DNA of 64,000 nt from Laccaria trichodermophora (lineage: Eukaryota > Basidiomycota > Agaricomycetes > Agaricales > Hydnangiaceae), in assembly GCA_018417955.1 (NCBI GenBank), contig JACTVC010000004.1, forward strand, positions 1,736,001-1,800,000. The letters are read 5' to 3'. The notes beneath the pieces were generated by a model. That model made no database searches, was not told where the DNA came from, and was given only the letters and a program-made list of their open reading frames with translations. A program made the position numbers and the translations under genes. Below, in pieces: positions 1-10,417 of the stretch. Each line of letters opens with the position of its first letter. Position 1 is the first letter of the stretch.

Positions 1-1
1 A

Positions 2-3000
2 GGCCTTGAGCACCTTGCAGAGATTATTTGTCTTCCTATCCGTCTCTAGATTTATTCGTAATAGACAGCTTATGCGACACCATTTTCCAGAAACTGATCG
101 AATTGTCGACAAGTTCAACAGAATGGCATAGGATGGTTGTGAGGGAATTAGGAAGGGTCTTAAAGCGCTCCTCATTTTAGTGACTTTATTCAAGGGAAAC
201 CAGCAGATCAATCTCTGTAGTCGCGCTTTATAGCAGCGTGATTCGGTGATTGTGCCTTCAGCCTCGTATATCTGTTGTAGCGCGTAATTGATTCGAGAAT
301 TCTCCGACAGTGTACGCCGCCGAGCTTTCTGGCATCTGACCTCAATAAGGTGTAGTAGAAGTCTGTCAAGCCTTCCTTGATAATGATTCGCAGGGATTGT
401 CGTTTTTCCGTCGAGTTGCATTCCAATATAGCAAGAGGTCAAGAAGTCGTCTGTTTTGTAACCTACGGCGAAATCCTTGCACATGCCAATCAAATCTACA
501 ATCATGGATGGTTGTGATTGTCTTGCCTGCATTTCATTTGTTGGCATAGCAGATGTCTTGGTCCCGTGAGAGTCAGTCCAGGGATTCGTCTCGGGAAACA
601 GCAGGAAGTCTCCTTGTTTCATCGAATTGATAGGTCTCTTAACCCAGGTTAATGTATCGCTGAGCTTGCTTCCGACAATACGGACGTTCAAGACATCCTT
701 AAGGTTGTCTCCCCACCATGCTGCGCAGAGGGCAGCTTTAGGAGCTACAGCCTTAAATGCTCGGTTCCTCACTTTATTCATGGTGTCTAGTCCTATAGGA
801 GCGCTGCTGTTATTCAACGGAGAGTCCTGAGGAGGTAATTTTAAATTTTGTGAGGGAGTATCGACATTGAAATGGTTTGAACCAATTAGATGTACAATCC
901 TAGTGAGACCAGGGTAGGCGGTAAGGACAGCCCCCCAAGCAACTATTTGTCGGTTAACTTTTTTGTAGACTCGCGCCCGTCTTGGGGCTGCGTGGTCAAA
1001 GGTCGAGATAATTTCTTGTCGTTGATTAGCTTTCTCATAGACTTGCGCCCGTCCTAAGGCTGCATGGTCAAAGATTAAAGTAATTTTCTTTTCGTAGACT
1101 CGCACCCATCTCAAGGTTGCGTTGTCAAGGATCGAGATAGTCTCCAGATGTCGGTTAACCCTTTCGTAGACTCGCGCCCGTCCTGAGGCTGCGTGGTCAA
1201 AGATTAAGGTAATTTCCTTCCCATCTAAGAAAGGTGGAAAGGCGACTAGGGTGGTTTCCGGCGTAGCCCCCCATCCGTTTGTTTGGTTAGCTTCTCGTTC
1301 CCCATGTAACTTAACAACCAATTGAAGCACTTTGTCACTAGCCTCTCGCGTCGCTTCCGACCTGGTATAGTCAGGGGTTCCCAATGGGAGGTCCTTTACG
1401 TGTCTAGTTTCGTCTTGTCGTAGGCTGGTACCTAGTAGGGATAGGTTTGTAAGGTCTGTACGCAACCTGTGGGTTTGATCCGCTCTCAGGAGACTTGACA
1501 TAGGGGCGTACGCATGGGTGTCCTTGGTCTGTTCAAGGGTGATTTCTGAGTCCGCGCACCACTGCCATTTAACACGTCCGTTTAGGAGGTCGAATAGAGG
1601 TGCTGCGATCATAAGGTAGGGGAGGATGCCAGGGCTTGGGAGGCAAATGACCATTTCGATGGATTTCGGTAGATTGGTCATTGACGCGGGACGAATGAAA
1701 ACCGTATTAGTCTGAGTCAACCTTTGGTGAGTTGACAGTCCAACTTGTCGTGAGACCTTGTGTCTTAACAGCCAAATGGAGGAATAGCTCTTGTAGTCCT
1801 TCGCATTACTCCATAAGGAGCTTCCCGAAGTGACTATGACTTGTAATGGCCTATCTGGGCTGTCTGAGAGTCCTTCCCACCATTCTCTAACAGTGAATCT
1901 TTGCGAGAAGATCCATTCGCCTCTAAGGCCGAACGATATTCTTCGAGCCTGCCAAAGTTCTGAGAGGTGAGGAAAGGTGCTCTTCCTTTCGAGATCTTCA
2001 ATCATTCCGAGTTGAGTGAACCCTGCCAGGGCATCAGACGAAGGTACTCGAGTTCCAAGTAAGGTTTGTACTATTGTTTCTAATTGGCAGGGAAGAGAAA
2101 ACTTCAGGTTGTCTGGTATATTGAGCCTTCGGTAATCTACTACGTCATGCGGTTTGCTATGATTACAGTGGCCATCTTTGGGAGGTGCCCATAGGTTGGA
2201 AGAAGGTTCCATGTCACTAGCTTTGGACCGCGGCTTGAGCTGTCGGTCTACGTCTTTGTCATGATGCTTAACTGGGATTGCTTCCGAGTCATGCTTGGGT
2301 TCTGAAATCGGTTGAGTATCCGATAGCGGCGGGGTCTGAACTCGCGCTTTAATGAGATTTGATCGATCACCCGCTCTGAGGGCTGCAACATCGCCACACA
2401 GAGCTACAGTTAACCCTTCTTGATACTCGGAGGGTACATCTGGTTCAAGGTTAACTAGCTCGACTACCTTTCCCTTGGGGGGTTTCGTTGGGACGGTCGT
2501 CATTTTCAGTTTCCAAGGGACATCGGCCTTGAAACAATCATCATGGTCCAGAGTGGCCGAAGTTGCGTATTCCACCGTCCTCGACGTGCTCTCGGAGGCT
2601 GTCATCTTGCTAGAGCATTCTTCATGTAGATATCCGACTACTTCCCCCACCAGGACATGCCACGGGTAAAGGATGATGCCGGTGATGGAGATAGTGAGCA
2701 TAATCGTTATGTTTTTCCCTGAGCCTGTGATAACATCATATGGCTGAGCGTGGGTACTGTCTGAGGTCCTAAATTCCTTGAATTGCTTCGCGCTACCCTT
2801 AGGTTCTGCGCGGGCTATGGCCTTCCTATGGGTGCAGTACCACATCCTATACGCAATCTTAATTTCGGTTCCCAAGTCGACGTGCTGAGCTGAGGCAGCG
2901 AATATTACGCGCCCGGATCGTTGCGTAGCCATGTTGCGATGTCCAAAGGAGAGCCTAGCGATATCCCGTTTGTCCGCGGCCCAGGAATCCTCGACTTGAT

Positions 3001-6000
3001 CCATTGCCTTTGTCTGTATTTGTTTCAGAACTACGGAAGCTAATGCTAACTCCTTGGTTCTCCTCCTATTATGGTTTCTAAATCTTCGTTCATCATGATG
3101 AAGGGTAAACACCTGAGTCGCGGGTTCTAGTAGCACGAATAAGCATTGTACGTCTGCCTTTGCCTCTTCATTAGGATCCAAGTTGTTATGAAATTTAGGA
3201 ATGTAGCGGGGAGCTTTACACTTTTCTGAACATGGATAGAAATGTTCTGGACTGACACATATGCGTCCCTCATGTGGCAGTTTGAGGCTCACAATAGGTT
3301 TGCCATGTTCGAAGGTTACTCTGTTTGTTTCATTATGTGAGAAATTCTTCTTGGACGTGGCCTTAGGCCCCCCAGTCCAGGACAACTTGTGGATGGGCTT
3401 CGCTAGGGTATGGAATTCCATTTTGACTTCCGTGTTACTGTTTTCAGCCTTCGCTGAGAGTACAAAGCACAGAAAGTCATTCTTGCAGTATAGCGCAGGC
3501 TTCTCGTCGAACTTGGCTTGCAGCCGGGAGACGGGTAACCTCTTATTCATTCGTTTAGCCACTGAATGTATAACCCACAGGACAAAGTAAAAGGTTCCTT
3601 TATTGGAACCATAGGTTCGGTCTTGTACACATTTCTTATCTAAGAAACAGATTTGATTCCCAGTCGACATGCAACTTGGAGCATAGGAGAGCCATGACTT
3701 CGGACTTAGTCTGCGCATATCAAATGCAGCAAGCACCCTAAGACGATTTGCGATGGCAGTCGTCATAAGTATTATTAGTTTGTTCATCGTGGTAGTCATT
3801 TTATTCGAGAGATTTCCAACTACCAGGATACCGATCCTATCCACTCCAGGCAGCTGCTGCACAGCAAGTTCGTTTGTCGAGAGGATAGTTATCGCGCTCA
3901 GTGTCGGAGGTTCCTTAGACAATCTCAAGCTCTGAGCTTTAACTGCAGCAGTGTCATATGCAAGTTTTGACCCTATGATAGGAGCTAGTGGGCCCCTTGA
4001 GACTCTAGGTCTTTTCCTTACAGATAAATGTTGTAGTGTCAAGGGTCGGCACTCTGAAATTCCGAAGGAGGTTTCAGCCTGGAATTTTGTCTGGTTGCAT
4101 TTGGTAGGAGCCCTGACGTAGATTCGTAGGATGATAGCTGAAAGGAAGAATCGCTTCGTCAAAGACCATCCTTGAATGTGTCTTTTCGTTCGAGTCCTTT
4201 CGCTAATCCTTTTGGACCCTATTCGATGTGATATTTGCGGGTGATGAGTGGTAAATTCTTCGAGGGTTTGGTAGTCTCTATAAATTTGATCACGCAGGTA
4301 TGCAGCAATTCCCAGGTCACTTCCAAGTGTCCGGTTATAACATTCCTTACTGGTCCGTAATATCCCTATGAGCGTTGGGAGAGAAGTCCATAATAGCCAA
4401 AGGAAAGGGTCATAGTTCAATATGAATCGATCCTTTTGTTTATGAAGGTAACCTGCCAAGGATCGCGTGACCAGCTCTCTCAATGGGGTCACCTGTGAAG
4501 CTAAGCTTTCCATCAGGGAAATGGTCTCCAGTCGATCCTTATCCTCGACTACCGCCCTTGATAAGCTGGTCAATTCACATCGCCTGAACTGTTCCATGGC
4601 ACTGTCCGATGTCCGAATTACCACAGAGATTTTTCTAACGGCCTTCTTAGGCTCAAGGGTATTCGTGTCCTTTAGGATCGCAAGCATTTTATCCACGCCT
4701 TTGCGAGGCGCGTGCATTCTATTCGCGCTTATCGAAGCAGCGGGGTAGTTGAACGATCTTGCCAGAATGAATCTGTTCAATGGAAAGAGGCTTGGGAGCG
4801 CGGCCAACGATGGCTTAGGATTGACATTCATATGGGTAGTGCCATCGGGTCTTACTTTTTCTCTTGCTGACTTGATATCTGATTCCATCTCATTTATTCG
4901 TGTAAGAAGACGAGGGGTAGTCGTATTGTGCTGTATTATGCAGTAAGTGGTACAAGTCCAAACGAAGTGTCTCCATTCCGGGTTATAGAGGAATTCCATA
5001 AGAGTTTGGAAGACTCGGTTCTCCAATACAGCTGCTTGAGTCGTCTCCGAATATAGGTGAGACGTCTCCAGATACAGGTTCCCTTTGGCCCCGTAAGGGA
5101 CAACTGAATCAGCGTATCTCAACAGGCACCCCCTTCGACGGTCTTTCGTTCGTCCAGGCCATAACTCGTAGTCGGGTACTAAGACGTCCTTGTTAATGAC
5201 AAGGTCGGAGGCTTCCGATGTGTGATTCATTGACTTAGTGTCAAGTTCTGCCTGGATCAGTAGACCCTTGACAGCCCAGAAATTCCGGTATTCTTCTTCC
5301 TCAAATTGACTAGACAGCGATGCTCGAGGTTCCTTATCCAGAGCTCTAGATGGGGTAGTCGCGCCCGAGGCTGCGAGCCGATAAGCGTCGACGGGGTAAG
5401 GATTCCGAGCAATTATGTTGGCGGCCGTCATTTTGGGGTAGTTTTCACCGTTCTGATAGGTTGTAAGGTTTTGGGGTATTCCTTCTGAAGCCTTGCCGTC
5501 CAAGGAATAGGGAGTTATGAGCACAGGACTAGATACATTCCTAAGGGTGAGATTAGTGAGGGAGAGGATCTCAATGTCCCAGAAGACCGTTCGAGACTTT
5601 GATGTTTCCTCAAGCTCTTCTGACATCGTCTCAGGATCGCTTTCCTCCCCAATTCGACTTAGCAAAGCAGCTAAGGTTTCATCTTTTAAATTTCCAATAT
5701 GAATAACCGCGCCTAGGGCAGCGAACTGATTCGTGTTGGGGGAGCGGGACTTTCGAACACTTATATTGAGGTAGTTCACGCTCTTCAAATGAGTCGCGAG
5801 CATCTTAGTAGCGCTACTAGAGGGTGTGAGCGATTGGTTCACGCCTCGGGAAGCTGTAGAGCTTGTGGAGGTTCCTATAGTAGATGTGCAAACCAGGAGG
5901 AGAGGGTCGGTGTGCACGGGCCCTAGCAATTCTATAGTTATCATTTCCAACTCCTTATTTTCCTTGATTCGACACAAGGAAGCTAGAATCTTGTACACTT

Positions 6001-8782
6001 TAACTCTTTTCACATCTTGGGTGACAAGGTGATTAGTGTTTGCAGTGGAAGATTTCAGGGATATCTTATTCGCGCTCTTACTGGGCGCGGGCATTCTTTC
6101 TACACTCGATGGAGCAACGGCCAATGCCGTTTCCCTTTTGACCGATTTGTTAGAAGTGTAAAGTCTTGCGGACACTGATCCTATTGTAGGCAAGGGCCTG
6201 TTGCTCGTGGAAGGAGTCCCGACGTCAGGTTCTTCCATTATTAAGGTTCCTCCTTCCTTTTTCTTCTTGTCCATTGTCGATGTTGCAAGTTCGCGACTAA
6301 CAGCATGATTAGAGTTGATTGCGCTTCTAGGAGCAGTGGTTTCCGAAGGATTTCCATAGGAACTTGCAGGATATGGCAGAGGAATGGTTTGTCGGCAGCC
6401 ACTGGGTTTGGTTGGAGGTGACCAAGGATCAGGGAGTCGGTACGGTGGGAACTCCTCTGGATTCCTGATCGTCCGAGCCGAGGAATTCCCGTAGCCAGAG
6501 TTTCGAGTCTTGTAGTTGCTCACGATTTTGCAGTGGGCAAGGCTCGTAATAATAGGGAGAGACAATAGTATACTGTCATCCAGCAGGTCAGACGAGATTA
6601 GAGCCATCAAAGATGGAAGGTCGTTGTTCCGCTGAAACGTGTCACTACCTCTGAAAGCAGCGTATAGTCGCGCTAACATCGGTCTAGGAACAAAGTGGTC
6701 GGCCTGACAGCTAGTGACCTTGTTTTCACACAGAGTAGTCAAGGGAGACCGATCGTCATTTGTCTGATTGGCGCGGTCACCTTCGAAAGCGGCGAGATTT
6801 CGTGGTAACAGAGACTCCAGCACAGATTTGTGGGGCATGTTGGCGGATGGCTCATCTTCATATGGTTGAGGGATCGTATAGATGATAGGGCATCGGTAGT
6901 AAGCGAACACTTCTGGGGATACAACTGTCTGGATCATCGGAGTAAGGGAATTCTTGTCTACGAAGTCCTGAGGGCGGCAGTCCCTTATGCGGCTGCGGCA
7001 AGCACTGTAGTTCACATTAACTGGGAGAGTTAGTCTCCTTGACGGGTTTTTCGTGATCGACAGTTCCTGGGAATCTGATGAGTTATCGTCTAGATGCTCC
7101 GACGCTTTGAAGGCCATAGATATCTGTGCCATAATGCGCGAAGAAGACGAGGAGCTGTCGTCCATCGTGGCAGAGCTATTACCCTCGGGAGCAGCGGATA
7201 TTCGCGCTAACGAGGGTATGGGGCTGCTATGAGCAGGGAAATCGGCTTCAGTGTTGGATCCTTCTGTCATCGACACTCCCTTCCCCCTTTTCCTAATCCT
7301 TATCGGAATTACGATTTCGTGGCTGGAAGGGTTGTTGGTCTGACGGAATTCAATCCTGTGGTAGTCGTCCTTGGGGTGGCAGGTAGTCAATTTCGTTAAA
7401 TGGAATAACAAAGTGGTCTGTCCGCCGCCTGGTTTAAGTGGTGGCGATCGATGATTGGGGCGTTGGCAGAATGGAAGCTTTTCAAGGGAAGTGACTGTTT
7501 GTCTCGTCTGCGAGAGGGGATTCCAGCATTCAGGGACTTGATGATGGTAGCTCCTCGCGCCACTGCTGCGGGCATGGTTCATAAAGGTTAAGAGGGATTG
7601 CTTCGACGTTACCGGGGTAGTTGAAGAGGAGTGATTACCCTCGAAGGCATCGGTTAATTGCGTCCTCGTGGGTTCGGAGGGTACGGAGACATCGTCCCTT
7701 CTAGCCAGATCGTCACCATCAAAAGCTGCGGGTGTTCGCGCTTTCATGGGTAAAGAGAACGTAGAGTTGTCAGCCTTCATGGCCTGGATGTTACTCTCGA
7801 AAGCAGCGGTTGGTTGCGCTAATGGGGGACGGAAAGGCGTAGAGTCGACGATTGTTGTATCTGAGTCTTTACCCTCAGAAGCAGCAGTTATTCGCACTAT
7901 TGAAGGTACAGGGACGACTTGGGCAGTTTGCTGGTCCGTCTTCTCATTTTTACACAGAGTAATCGAGGGTGATGAGCTGTCGATCAGCTGAGGGATGCTG
8001 TCGCCCTTGAAGGCTGCGAGACTTCGTGCTGACAAGGTTTCCGGGGGGAATCGATTGGCTAGGTCGATGGTTAACTCGTTTTCATGCAGTTTAAAGCTTG
8101 AATGCGAGTGGGAGTTCCGGCTTTCGAGGCCCTGATGATGGCAGCTCTTCGCGCAGCTGCTGGGGACATAGCTCGTGTCAGTTGGGAGAGATTGAGTTTT
8201 TGGCGTTGTCGGGGCTATTGAAAGCCTAAGACCGTTGTTCGTCGTAGCTGAGTTGTTACCCTCGAAAGCGGCGGGTATTCGCGCTAACATGGGCAAGGGA
8301 GATGTGGTGCCGTTGCCCTCGAAAGCAGCGGGTATTCGCGCTAACGAGGGTGTGGGAGCATCGTGCAAGACGTGGTCAACGGTTTTCTCACCAGTGTTAA
8401 GGTTTAGGTTTACTTGGGAGCCGGGAATTCTGGAAGGCGATGTGAGTTGACAGGATCTGTCAATCAGACTTGCCTTATGTAGTTTCTCCGGGTCTCTGCA
8501 CTCCAGGACTTCATCTTGATGAAGTCCGCGGTGCCCCCACCATTGTGAAACTGAAGGGCTGGTCGGGACTTCTCGACGAAGGCGTGAGTGCGAGATGGTG
8601 GCGGAGAATATTCGGGGTACGCGGGAGAGTGTTTGTAACGTGGTGCCGCGAGGCGATACCGCGTTGAGAATATCCTGTGACCCAGGAACTGGGGCGCGGT
8701 TACCCGGCGCAGGACTCTTGTATCCCGGAGGGGAGGCATAAGGCTGCCTAGCCGTACAGAAGAGGGGTGACTCCGTCCACAT
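2..8782 (-). CDS. Giant intronless ORF, at least 2,927 codons, unknown family (runs off left edge)
   Basis: One reading frame stays open from the in-frame TAA at 8815-8813 to the left edge. From the first ATG (8782) that is 2,927 codons without a stop or any need for an intron; I checked it triplet by triplet. The C terminus lies outside the window. I do not recognise the family. The protein is Ser/Thr/Leu-rich and basic. Residues about 145-710 hold roughly ten degenerate copies of a motif near LARIPAAFEGN (first at 147 and 166) separated by Ser/Asp-rich spacers; HHQ-containing blocks also recur there. Residues about 800-2400 look more globular. Residues about 2528-2610 hold four tandem copies near FDHAALGRARVYEKVN. 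I see no Walker A box, YxDD polymerase box, CCHC knuckle or membrane segment. The start is the first ATG after the stop; a spliced upstream start is possible because the Zn-cluster gene ends only 95 bases away. Confidence 0.9.
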   Translation of the reverse strand, partial: MWTESPLFCTARQPYASPPGYKSPAPGNRAPVPGSQDILNAVSPRGTTLQTLSRVPRIFSATISHSRLRREVPTSPSVSQWWGHRGLHQDEVLECRDPEKLHKASLIDRSCQLTSPSRIPGSQVNLNLNTGEKTVDHVLHDAPTPSLARIPAAFEGNGTTSPLPMLARIPAAFEGNNSATTNNGLRLSIAPTTPKTQSLPTDTSYVPSSCAKSCHHQGLESRNSHSHSSFKLHENELTIDLANRFPPETLSARSLAAFKGDSIPQLIDSSSPSITLCKNEKTDQQTAQVVPVPSIVRITAASEGKDSDTTIVDSTPFRPPLAQPTAAFESNIQAMKADNSTFSLPMKARTPAAFDGDDLARRDDVSVPSEPTRTQLTDAFEGNHSSSTTPVTSKQSLLTFMNHARSSGARSYHHQVPECWNPLSQTRQTVTSLEKLPFCQRPNHRSPPLKPGGGQTTLLFHLTKLTTCHPKDDYHRIEFRQTNNPSSHEIVIPIRIRKRGKGVSMTEGSNTEADFPAHSSPIPSLARISAAPEGNSSATMDDSSSSSSRIMAQISMAFKASEHLDDNSSDSQELSITKNPSRRLTLPVNVNYSACRSRIRDCRPQDFVDKNSLTPMIQTVVSPEVFAYYRCPIIYTIPQPYEDEPSANMPHKSVLESLLPRNLAAFEGDRANQTNDDRSPLTTLCENKVTSCQADHFVPRPMLARLYAAFRGSDTFQRNNDLPSLMALISSDLLDDSILLSLPIITSLAHCKIVSNYKTRNSGYGNSSARTIRNPEEFPPYRLPDPWSPPTKPSGCRQTIPLPYPASSYGNPSETTAPRSAINSNHAVSRELATSTMDKKKKEGGTLIMEEPDVGTPSTSNRPLPTIGSVSARLYTSNKSVKRETALAVAPSSVERMPAPSKSANKISLKSSTANTNHLVTQDVKRVKVYKILASLCRIKENKELEMITIELLGPVHTDPLLLVCTSTIGTSTSSTASRGVNQSLTPSSSATKMLATHLKSVNYLNISVRKSRSPNTNQFAALGAVIHIGNLKDETLAALLSRIGEESDPETMSEELEETSKSRTVFWDIEILSLTNLTLRNVSSPVLITPYSLDGKASEGIPQNLTTYQNGENYPKMTAANIIARNPYPVDAYRLAASGATTPSRALDKEPRASLSSQFEEEEYRNFWAVKGLLIQAELDTKSMNHTSEASDLVINKDVLVPDYELWPGRTKDRRRGCLLRYADSVVPYGAKGNLYLETSHLYSETTQAAVLENRVFQTLMEFLYNPEWRHFVWTCTTYCIIQHNTTTPRLLTRINEMESDIKSAREKVRPDGTTHMNVNPKPSLAALPSLFPLNRFILARSFNYPAASISANRMHAPRKGVDKMLAILKDTNTLEPKKAVRKISVVIRTSDSAMEQFRRCELTSLSRAVVEDKDRLETISLMESLASQVTPLRELVTRSLAGYLHKQKDRFILNYDPFLWLLWTSLPTLIGILRTSKECYNRTLGSDLGIAAYLRDQIYRDYQTLEEFTTHHPQISHRIGSKRISERTRTKRHIQGWSLTKRFFLSAIILRIYVRAPTKCNQTKFQAETSFGISECRPLTLQHLSVRKRPRVSRGPLAPIIGSKLAYDTAAVKAQSLRLSKEPPTLSAITILSTNELAVQQLPGVDRIGILVVGNLSNKMTTTMNKLIILMTTAIANRLRVLAAFDMRRLSPKSWLSYAPSCMSTGNQICFLDKKCVQDRTYGSNKGTFYFVLWVIHSVAKRMNKRLPVSRLQAKFDEKPALYCKNDFLCFVLSAKAENSNTEVKMEFHTLAKPIHKLSWTGGPKATSKKNFSHNETNRVTFEHGKPIVSLKLPHEGRICVSPEHFYPCSEKCKAPRYIPKFHNNLDPNEEAKADVQCLFVLLEPATQVFTLHHDERRFRNHNRRRTKELALASVVLKQIQTKAMDQVEDSWAADKRDIARLSFGHRNMATQRSGRVIFAASAQHVDLGTEIKIAYRMWYCTHRKAIARAEPKGSAKQFKEFRTSDSTHAQPYDVITGSGKNITIMLTISITGIILYPWHVLVGEVVGYLHEECSSKMTASESTSRTVEYATSATLDHDDCFKADVPWKLKMTTVPTKPPKGKVVELVNLEPDVPSEYQEGLTVALCGDVAALRAGDRSNLIKARVQTPPLSDTQPISEPKHDSEAIPVKHHDKDVDRQLKPRSKASDMEPSSNLWAPPKDGHCNHSKPHDVVDYRRLNIPDNLKFSLPCQLETIVQTLLGTRVPSSDALAGFTQLGMIEDLERKSTFPHLSELWQARRISFGLRGEWIFSQRFTVREWWEGLSDSPDRPLQVIVTSGSSLWSNAKDYKSYSSIWLLRHKVSRQVGLSTHQRLTQTNTVFIRPASMTNLPKSIEMVICLPSPGILPYLMIAAPLFDLLNGRVKWQWCADSEITLEQTKDTHAYAPMSSLLRADQTHRLRTDLTNLSLLGTSLRQDETRHVKDLPLGTPDYTRSEATREASDKVLQLVVKLHGEREANQTNGWGATPETTLVAFPPFLDGKEITLIFDHAASGRARVYERVNRHLETISILDNATLRWVRVYEKKITLIFDHAALGRAQVYEKANQRQEIISTFDHAAPRRARVYKKVNRQIVAWGAVLTAYPGLTRIVHLIGSNHFNVDTPSQNLKLPPQDSPLNNSSAPIGLDTMNKVRNRAFKAVAPKAALCAAWWGDNLKDVLNVRIVGSKLSDTLTWVKRPINSMKQGDFLLFPETNPWTDSHGTKTSAMPTNEMQARQSQPSMIVDLIGMCKDFAVGYKTDDFLTSCYIGMQLDGKTTIPANHYQGRLDRLLLHLIEVRCQKARRRTLSENSRINYALQQIYEAEGTITESRCYKARLQRLICWFPLNKVTKMRSALRPFLIPSQPSYAILLNLSTIRSVSGKWCRISCLLRINLETDRKTNNLCKVLKA

Positions 8783-8877
8783 GTAATATATGATGTGGTG
8801 GCAAAGTGAGTATTATTTGTTACAAACGCAATGCTATACAGAGTGAGGCAAATAGGAGTAAACACGATGGTTCTAGG

Positions 8878-10417
8878 TCACGCAAGAGTGTATACTACCA
8901 CGCCGTTACACTTGGATGCAGGACGAATCTCAGGCTCGATTTTCACCTTCTTCGCCTTTCCCACAGTCTTCTTGTTTCCTGAGTAGAAGGGATTCCGTAT
9001 GATCGTTCGATATCGAGTCCGGCCCTTTCCAAAACAACGCTTTTTCCCCGCCTTGCACTCTCCACATGCTCCCGCTCCAGCTTTCTCCCGCTCCTGCCCA
9101 TATGTCTGGCCCAGGGGATTGGGCTTGCTGCCCCCAAAGAAACATTTCCTCCTGGCGTGGCGGCAATGGCTGCAACCTTCCCTATAGACGTCGACCAGAA
9201 TGTACTTGAGAAAGCCGTTGTGATCAGAGGGGTTGAGCCGTGGGTTGTCCAGGTCGTCGAATGGGATGGCTTCGTTGCCATCATCTTGCAGTGGCGCGTT
9301 GTACGATCCCCAGTAGAACGGGCCCGTCTTGAGGTCCTTTGTGACCAACCCCCTCTTTATGGCCTTGACGTATGGATCGTCCCCATCCGCAGCTTTCCAC
9401 AGAGCATCCATCTTCACTTGGTGTCGATCCTCTCTCGACCACTGGATGATTTCCTTGTCCCTTGAATCATCCTCTTCCTCCTCCTGGTCCTCGTAATTTT
9501 CTTCATCCTCCTCGTCCTCCTCGTCCTCCTCATCCCCCACCATTGCCTTCCTTTTCCCCCTCGACTGACCAACAGCATCATCCCCGTCACTCCCATCCCC
9601 GTCGGCATGCTCCCCGTCGGCGTTCTCCCACTCTGCATCCTCATCCATCTCAGCTGTAATGACCGCTGGTGTCTTGATCACCTTCCGCGAATGGGGGACT
9701 TTCTTCTTTTTCTTCGTCTTCTCCGTCTCCTCCTCGTAATCAGATTCCGACCCCCCACTTGACTCATCCTCGATGGCCTGATAGGTCTTTGCTGCCCGCG
9801 GCGCACGACCTGCGGACCTGGTCGCTTCCTCTCCACCAGGAGGGGCTGGTTTGTTGACGGGGTGTGGGACCTGGCGCGACGGCGGGTTGGAACGACCAGT
9901 TTGGGGTTTATTGACAGTGAGCCCTTTGGCCGTGGGACGGGCGTTGTCAGATTTTGTCAGGGAGCCTGCCTGTTTGCCCGTCGGAGGCAATGTCGCGAAG
10001 CTGCGGGGGTCGGGGTTGCGGTTCCTCTGGTTGGCCTTCATGCACAATTCCTCGACTTTGCGGTGTAGAGAGGGTGGGCAGTCCGTTGAGGAGAGTCGAA
10101 TGAATGGGTCGGCGAGGATGGATTCGCCACCTTGCAATTGTGGCAAGACATCGTCCAACGCGTTGAGCAGCGCGTCAATGCCAGGAGTGGGTACGTCCTT
10201 GTCCTCCAAAAGATTGACAACGCCACTCTGGAATATATTGATGTCAATTGGGAGAGTTTGTGTGAAGAGTTTGACTTACCCCAGCCTGACATGTAGCAAG
10301 AATCTTCTCTCTCTCTATGTAGTGGCCTGGTCCCACAGCTAACATGTCGACGAAAGCTGTATAAAACGTTTGGATAGCGGCTTCAAGCTCCTGAGAACGT
10401 AAGGTGGATGTAGACAT
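8878..10417 (-). CDS. Zn(II)2Cys6-like DNA-binding protein, 495 aa, two exons
   Basis: Exon 1 is 10417-10280 and exon 2 is 10227-8878. The 52-base intron has GTAAGT at its donor and CAG at its acceptor, and splicing joins the frames without loss. The C-terminal part has two cysteine triplets, CSHCRHARRKC (about residue 398) and CGECKAGKKRC (about 434). Each is C-x2-C-x6-C, the two halves of a fungal Zn2Cys6 cluster, but the loop between them is about 25 residues, longer than usual. The middle is highly acidic (runs of Asp/Glu) with Lys-rich patches, and the tail has a basic KKTVGKAKKVKIE stretch suited to nuclear import. A sequence-specific transcription factor is the likely role; its targets are unknown. 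It is divergent from the repeat-protein gene at 10653 and ends 95 bases before the giant ORF on the same strand. Confidence 0.8.

Noticed and set aside
208..8450. Many plus-strand frames of 60-110 codons opposite the giant ORF
   Set aside because: They are antisense shadows of the long minus-strand frame and show no motif of their own.
2..8782. Giant ORF as an LTR-retrotransposon polyprotein or viral polyprotein
   Set aside because: No CCHC knuckle, protease, YxDD, integrase DDE spacing, RdRp or helicase motif was seen, and no LTRs are visible in the window. The unseen C terminus could still change this.
8464..8865. 133-codon minus-strand frame overlapping the start of the giant ORF
   Set aside because: It lies in another frame. 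I considered it as an upstream exon joined by a GC-AG intron, but the giant frame is already open through this region and gives a more natural peptide.
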